Assembly: GCA_027018975.1 (NCBI GenBank)
Contig: JALUXN010000012.1
Span: 1 to 23,854 of the forward strand
DNA: 23,854 nt
Source: Mariprofundaceae bacterium
Lineage (GTDB): Bacteria > Pseudomonadota > Zetaproteobacteria > Mariprofundales > Mariprofundaceae
Direction: 5' to 3'
Positions 19,905 through 23,854 of this stretch are shown in pieces (positions within the stretch are counted from its first letter, which is position 1; each line of letters starts with the position of its first letter). The notes beneath the pieces were generated by a model. It made no database searches. It was not told where the DNA came from and was given only the letters and a program-made list of their open reading frames with translations. The position numbers and the translations under genes are program-made.

Positions 19905-21368
19905 CTATCGCGCGCCGGAAATGCCGGCGCTTGCTCCCATAAATGCGCCATAGTCAATATCCATTTCGCCCGTGTAGGCGGAACGGTCGGATGGCTTCGC
20001 ATCGGTTACAAAATCAACGTCGGCAACCGGCGTGGATGCCGCCTCGCAGGCCAGCGCCAGCGCCCAGAAGCGGTCGGCATGGCCGGCGGCGGTGCGTTCG
20101 GCGGTGAAGCGGATGTTGCCGGCGGCAGTGACCGTTTTGGTGACGGCACGCAGATCGGCGCGCACCACCGGATCGTAGGGGATGCGCAACTTGCGATCCT
20201 CCATGCGGCCGCGCACCGGATAGGCCATCGCCTCTTTGACTTGCCCGGAGAAGGTGACCAGCTCCACGCGATGCGCACCGAACTTCGCCTGGGCATCATC
20301 GCCCCAGCCGATGCCGAGGCCTGTATAGTCGAAATCGGTGCGGCGGCAGTGCGCAATCCACGGCCAGATGATCTTCTCCTGATCCGGCTTGCTCATCTTC
20401 TTCAGCGTGATGATCTTGCGCGTATAGAAGACATCGCCCAGTTTCTCGATAATCCACAGCACGGTCAGATCGCTGGTGCGGCCGATATCGAGCCCGGCAT
20501 AGAATTGCCGCTTCGATGCAGTGCTGACAAACGCATCGTAATCGATTTCCCAGGGCTCACCGGCGCCATATTCGCATGAGGCGATCAGGTCGTATTCCAG
20601 GAAGGCGCCATCATCATCGCCCGGGATGCACATATATTCCTGCTGGAATGATTCATCGTCAGCACAGCCATTGCGGATAAAGTCGAAATAGTCCGCCTCA
20701 TCCATATCCTGCTGCTCGGCGTCAACTGGCAGCGCCTGCTGCAGTTTGTAGAGGAAGCCCTGATCGAGCGCATCCTGCAGCGTCACTCTGTGCAGGCTCA
20801 GCTTTTTCGGATTGCCTTTTTCCCTGGCTTCGGTGATCAGTTCATTGAAGAAGTTCTTACTGCCGCGATGGGTGGAGATCACCTCCATCTGGCCGCCCCA
20901 TGTCAGGCCTGGGTAGGCAATGCTCCACATCTGGCGCGGATCGTTGCCGAGGGCAAACTCATCGAGCACACGGCCGCCGCGCTTGCCGGCCTGCGCATCG
21001 GGGTTGGAGCTCATGGAGTAGATGCAGCGGCCGGAGGCGAAACGCAGCACCTGCGCGGAGATGTTGCGCTTCTCATCGAGCACCACCTCGCCCAGATCCT
21101 GCGCAGCGGCATCGAATGCCTTCGCCCACATCTTGCAATCCATCAGAAACAGCTTGGCCTGAATCTCATCGCGGGAAGATACCCACATGTCCCACTTTGC
21201 ACCGGCCACAGAAACCCGCTCAACCAGCGGATAGGCAGTGCTCCACGATAAGCCGATCTGGCGCGACTTCTCCATCAATTTCAGCCGGGATCGATCCTTG
21301 ATCCAGCGCTCCTGATACGGGAGAAAGATCGCGTCGGGGTTGGCGGGGATGCATTTTGCGCGACCCAT
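19905..21368 (-). CDS. Terminase large subunit (Mu gp28-like)
   Basis: The protein is 487 residues. The ATPase half has a Walker A-like KSRQIGLS (34-41), a Walker B GRVLDEFA (132-139, with Asp136-Glu137) and a coupling motif ISTHRG (164-169). The RNase H-type nuclease half has GLDIGRTSDLTVLW (292-305, Asp294 and Asp300) and AAGHADRFWALALA (427-440, Asp432). It powers DNA packaging and makes the headful cut. The order gp27, gp28 matches Mu. The C-terminal 45 residues are acidic and Gly/Ala-rich. Nine bases separate it from the small-subunit gene. Confidence 0.95.
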   Translation of the reverse strand: MGRAKCIPANPDAIFLPYQERWIKDRSRLKLMEKSRQIGLSWSTAYPLVERVSVAGAKWDMWVSSRDEIQAKLFLMDCKMWAKAFDAAAQDLGEVVLDEKRNISAQVLRFASGRCIYSMSSNPDAQAGKRGGRVLDEFALGNDPRQMWSIAYPGLTWGGQMEVISTHRGSKNFFNELITEAREKGNPKKLSLHRVTLQDALDQGFLYKLQQALPVDAEQQDMDEADYFDFIRNGCADDESFQQEYMCIPGDDDGAFLEYDLIASCEYGAGEPWEIDYDAFVSTASKRQFYAGLDIGRTSDLTVLWIIEKLGDVFYTRKIITLKKMSKPDQEKIIWPWIAHCRRTDFDYTGLGIGWGDDAQAKFGAHRVELVTFSGQVKEAMAYPVRGRMEDRKLRIPYDPVVRADLRAVTKTVTAAGNIRFTAERTAAGHADRFWALALACEAASTPVADVDFVTDAKPSDRSAYTGEMDIDYGAFMGASAGISGAR

Positions 21369-21377
21369 GCGGCTAGC

Positions 21378-21932
21378 CTACCTCATGCCCAATACGTCGC
21401 GCCGGATCCGCTCCACTGTTTCGGGTGATACACCGGCCTGTGCCGCCACGGCGCCGGCCTTCTCGGCCGCCTCTTCGCGGGCGCGCCGGCGCTCATCTTC
21501 ACGGATATCGCGCTCGCGATCTTCATTGATGGCTGCGGCTTTCTCCAACCGTCCGATCGTCAGCGCCATGCTGTTGAGCATATCCTCATCCATCTCGATG
21601 GTGCCATTGTAAGCATCGCGCGTTTTGGCGAAGGCGAGCAGCTGCAGCATCTGGTTGGTGGTGCGGTTGGTGTGCACCGGATCACCGGCGAACTCGCGCT
21701 CCATCGCGCGGATCTCCTGCATGCGCGCCGATATCGATTTCTGCCGCTTGCCGAGCCGCGCCACTGCCGAGCGGCTGATCGGCTCATCCAGCTCAATGCC
21801 GCGCGCTTTGATCTGCGCCATCAGCCAGCGGTGATGGCCATCATAATCGCGATGGCCGGACTCCCGGATGCGATCGATCAGCTCATCACGCAGATCCTGC
21901 GGTAGTTGCGATATTTTACTCGGTGGCGCCAT
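21378..21932 (-). CDS. Terminase small subunit (Mu gp27-like, DUF3486)
   Basis: The protein is 184 residues from the ATG at 21932, which overlaps the previous stop as TAATG; the longer upstream frame is rejected. The DUF3486 start is clear: PPSKISQLPQDLRDELIDRI, then HHRWLMAQIKARGIELDEPIS, a helix-turn-helix-like region that would bind DNA (ISRSAVARLGKR). The remainder is a long charged helix (REDERRRAREEAAEKAG), likely for oligomerisation. It recognises phage DNA for the large subunit that follows. Confidence 0.94.
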   Translation of the reverse strand: MAPPSKISQLPQDLRDELIDRIRESGHRDYDGHHRWLMAQIKARGIELDEPISRSAVARLGKRQKSISARMQEIRAMEREFAGDPVHTNRTTNQMLQLLAFAKTRDAYNGTIEMDEDMLNSMALTIGRLEKAAAINEDRERDIREDERRRAREEAAEKAGAVAAQAGVSPETVERIRRDVLGMR

Positions 21933-22231
21933 TATTCCCCCGGTCTCGGGCGAGCCACGCCCGGGTGACGCGCACGCCCCATGCCGACATCCACGCCGCG
22001 CTGGGTGGCCTTGGCCACAATCATCCCCGCGCCAGCCCGCTCTGTCGTAATCAGCCCCTGCTCTTCCAGCCAAGCGATATCCGCGCTCACCACATCGGCC
22101 GACACGCTGTGGCCATACTCCGAGAGCAGGCCATGCAGCACATAGTGATTGATGGCGTAATCCGGATCATCCGCCAGCGCGCGGAGAATCACCAAGCGAC
22201 GATGCTCGCGTTCAATATCAGACAGTGCCAT
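21932..22231 (-). CDS. Small winged-helix phage protein (VpaChn25_0724-type family)
   Basis: The protein is 99 residues. REHRRLVILRALADDPDYAINHYVLH (as HRRLVILRALADDPDYAIN) starts a helix-turn-helix, followed by SADVVSADIAWLEEQGLITTE, the recognition helix and wing. Small winged-helix proteins of this type lie between the DUF2730 and DUF3486 genes in Mu-like phages. The C-terminal 25 residues are basic and Gly/Pro-rich (GMGRARHPGVARPRPGE). It may assist terminase or regulate late genes; the role is unknown. It overlaps both neighbours by one base. Confidence 0.88.
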   Translation of the reverse strand: MALSDIEREHRRLVILRALADDPDYAINHYVLHGLLSEYGHSVSADVVSADIAWLEEQGLITTERAGAGMIVAKATQRGVDVGMGRARHPGVARPRPGE

Positions 22232-22530
22232 TACTTCTCCTTATTGATCAGGAATTCATGGATCAGATCCAGCGTGTGCATCTTGCCTTTGATCTCGGAG
22301 AGCTGGCGATCCATATTGTTCATGCGTTCGTATAGTGGCTTTAGTTCAGGGTGACCCACCGCAGACTTCAAGCGCTCTTCAATATGCGCCAGCTGCACAG
22401 CGTGCGTCTCCAGCTGCTCCTTGGTCACTTTGTTTTTGTTGCTGTTCCAGACAAAGAACCAGAGGCTGAGATTGATCGCGATCACAATCAGCTGCAGGAT
22501 TAATCGGATATCCTGATAGTTCAGATGCAT
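22231..22530 (-). CDS. DUF2730 membrane/coiled-coil protein (Mu gp25-like)
   Basis: The protein is 99 residues from the ATG at 22530, chosen because GGAG lies eight bases before it and it overlaps the upstream stop as TGATG. An N-terminal membrane segment (LILQLIVIAINLSLWFFVW, about 9-29) is followed by a charged helix (VTKEQLETHAVQLAHIEERL) and a second coiled-coil stretch (MNNMDRQLSEIKGKMHTLD). DUF2730 members sit in this position in Mu-like phages. Function is unknown; topology recalls spanin-like or membrane-tethered proteins, and no other Rz-type gene is visible. Confidence 0.88.
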   Translation of the reverse strand: MHLNYQDIRLILQLIVIAINLSLWFFVWNSNKNKVTKEQLETHAVQLAHIEERLKSAVGHPELKPLYERMNNMDRQLSEIKGKMHTLDLIHEFLINKEK

Positions 22531-22748
22531 CACCATCGCTCCTGCATCTGCTGGCACTGCACGCAGCGCACCGCATGTGGCAGCACAGCCAATCGCGCCG
22601 GCGGGATCAGTGCATCGCATTCGCAGCACACACGTTCACCATCATCATTCAGGCAAGGCGATTCATGGCGCGCCTGTGTGACGCGGGCAATGGCATCGGC
22701 GCGGGCGTTCGCCTCGTGTTGCTCTGCCAGATCAGCGAGATCAGCCAT
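22530..22748 (-). CDS. TraR/DksA-type C4 zinc-finger protein
   Basis: The protein is 72 residues. The N-terminal helix (MADLADLAEQHEANARADAI) is followed by a zinc finger: Cys41-x-x-Cys44 and Cys62-x-x-Cys65, with the family-typical LIPPARLAVLP between them and extra cysteines at 32 and 42. TraR-type proteins bind the RNA polymerase secondary channel and mimic DksA with ppGpp. Such genes are common near lysis genes in Mu- and P2-like phages. It overlaps the holin-like gene by 8 bases. Confidence 0.9.
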   Translation of the reverse strand: MADLADLAEQHEANARADAIARVTQARHESPCLNDDGERVCCECDALIPPARLAVLPHAVRCVQCQQMQERW

Positions 22749-23271
22749 GCTGCCCCTCCCCGATGATTCTGGTTTTATCTTTGGAGCCCGCAGAGCTGCC
22801 GAACCAAAAGTTGAGGATCTGCACCTGTGCGGCCGTGAGGATGCCGATCAGCGACCCGAAGAGGATCTGTTGCTGATCGGGTACGGCTACCTTGCCGGCC
22901 ATAAAGCAATACATGACCACGCCGTAGGCGATGGTATAGGCGACGGATAACACCACCTGCGGCTCTTTGCCTGTTTTCGCGGCCATCTGCCGGGCGCTAT
23001 CGCGATCATGGGCGGCGATCTTCTCTGCCTCCAGCCCCAGCTTCTTCAGCTGCACCTTGAATGCTTGATCCGCCTCTTTGAGCTTGAGCAACTGCTCCGG
23101 TGTCGCCTTGGCGACCGCGCTGGCCAGCTGCTCCTGCTCCTGCCCCTCCTGCGGCGTGACACCCAACGCATTCAGCCCGGCGCGCACCGCAGTGCCGGCC
23201 AATGGCCCCCCGATCACTGTGGCGATGGTGGGCGCGATGGTGGATAGCATCCCCTTCAGATCAAAGCTCAT
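22741..23271 (-). CDS. Holin-like protein (3-TM, GTA_holin_3TM type)
   Basis: The protein is 176 residues from the ATG at 23271; the open frame further upstream overlaps the endolysin. A hydrophobic N-terminal region (IAPTIATVIGGPLAGTAVRA, about 12-31), a long charged helix (residues 55-100) and two clear TM segments (VLSVAYTIAYGVVMYCFMAG at 107-126, ILFGSLIGILTAAQVQILNF at 136-155) match the three-TM holin family named for gene-transfer-agent release. It overlaps the endolysin stop by 11 bases, supporting a lysis role. Its C-terminus is polar. Confidence 0.85.
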   Translation of the reverse strand: MSFDLKGMLSTIAPTIATVIGGPLAGTAVRAGLNALGVTPQEGQEQEQLASAVAKATPEQLLKLKEADQAFKVQLKKLGLEAEKIAAHDRDSARQMAAKTGKEPQVVLSVAYTIAYGVVMYCFMAGKVAVPDQQQILFGSLIGILTAAQVQILNFWFGSSAGSKDKTRIIGEGQHG

Positions 23272-23836
23272 CTGCTTGCTCCCCGGCAGCTTTTTGGGCA
23301 CTGGCCTGCAGGCAAGCGAGCGCCTTTTCATAGAAGGCCATACGCTCCTCCAAGCCATTGTAGCCACCGTTGATGATGCGGGTGATGCGGCGCATATCGC
23401 CAACATCGGCCAGATCATTGAGCGCGTGTTGATCCCAGAACCATGCCGCCGACATCGCCACCAGCCCCGGCTGCTCCAGTAGGTGCGGCGCATTGACAAA
23501 ATCGATGCCCAATGCGCGGCTGGCCGCGGTGTAATTGTTGCGGCCGGTCAGCTGGATCAATCCGCGCCCCATAAACCGCTTGCCATCTCCCGGTTCGGTG
23601 TTGCCAAGATCGATGCGCCCTTCGTAGCGTTGCTGCCAGGGCATCGGTCCCCAGATCTCTTTCACATAGCGTAGCCGGCCGGATTCATGACCGACCTGGG
23701 CAACAAATGCGGCGATGCGCAATGGCGAATTGATCTCAAAGCATCTGCAAGCCCACGTCACCAGCGGGCTCCACTTTTCAGCACGCGCCTTTGGAATGCC
23801 GAATACATCCATCAATTGTTGTGCGGTGATCTGCAT
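23261..23836 (-). CDS. Endolysin, glycoside hydrolase family 19
   Basis: The protein is 191 residues. The GH19 signature is clear: IAAFVAQVGHESGRL with catalytic Glu51, a second acidic residue at Glu60 (YVKEIWG), KRFMGRGLIQLTGRNNY (86-102) and INGGYNGLEER (155-165). It cuts peptidoglycan at the end of infection. There is no signal peptide, so it needs the holin that follows. GGAGGGG lies about eight bases before the ATG. It is the first visible gene of the operon; the upstream promoter lies outside the window. Confidence 0.95.
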   Translation of the reverse strand: MQITAQQLMDVFGIPKARAEKWSPLVTWACRCFEINSPLRIAAFVAQVGHESGRLRYVKEIWGPMPWQQRYEGRIDLGNTEPGDGKRFMGRGLIQLTGRNNYTAASRALGIDFVNAPHLLEQPGLVAMSAAWFWDQHALNDLADVGDMRRITRIINGGYNGLEERMAFYEKALACLQASAQKAAGEQADEL

Positions 23837-23854
23837 CTGATACGCCCCTCCATC

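Overview
This window is the late structural region of a tailed, contractile (myovirus-type) prophage or phage of a proteobacterium. It carries a phage Mu-like packaging and head module joined to a complete phage P2-like tail module. Nearly all genes lie on the minus strand, so transcription runs from high to low coordinates. They are packed with 1-11 base overlaps or gaps (TGATG, ATGA and GTGA couplings), as expected of one long late operon. The sequence is moderately GC-rich, with a visible preference for CTG, GCG and GGC codons. The host species cannot be determined from the sequence alone. No transposase, integrase, repressor, tRNA, rRNA or CRISPR lies in the window, so the Mu-like replication mode is only inferred from the head genes.

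Layout in transcription order. Lysis and early-late block (23836-21932): GH19 endolysin, three-TM holin-like protein, TraR/DksA-type zinc-finger protein, DUF2730 membrane/coiled-coil protein and a winged-helix protein. Packaging and head block (21932-12807): Mu gp27-like small terminase, gp28-like large terminase, an unusual membrane protein, gp29-like (DUF935) portal, a gp30/MuF-like head protein with a C-terminal barnase/EndoU/RelE-type domain, a gpG-like morphogenesis protein, a protease with a probable nested scaffold, a DUF2190-like protein, the major capsid protein and a gp35-like protein. Hairpins or terminators follow the MuF gene, the gpG-like gene and the capsid gene. Connector genes (12803-11839): DUF1320 (gp36) and DUF1834 (gp37).

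Tail block (11842-512), almost exactly in P2 order: V, W, J, I, a short H-like fibre adaptor, a separate fibre tip gene, two unknown small genes, sheath (FI) with an inserted domain, a 58-residue gene, tube (FII), E with an E+E' -1 frameshift, tape measure (T), U, X and D. A small membrane protein gene and a strong intrinsic terminator (167-203) end the operon. A new gene starts on the minus strand at 46 and runs off the left edge.

Points most worth attention: the toxin-like nuclease domain on the MuF protein; a 57-codon membrane-protein ORF on the opposite strand, with a good promoter, that ends base-to-base against E'; an in-frame internal start with a near-perfect Shine-Dalgarno inside the protease gene (Mu Z-like scaffold); a terminator at the gpG/protease junction, where Mu itself has a late-transcript boundary; the roughly 110-residue insertion in the sheath; and a three-TM protein wedged between large terminase and portal.
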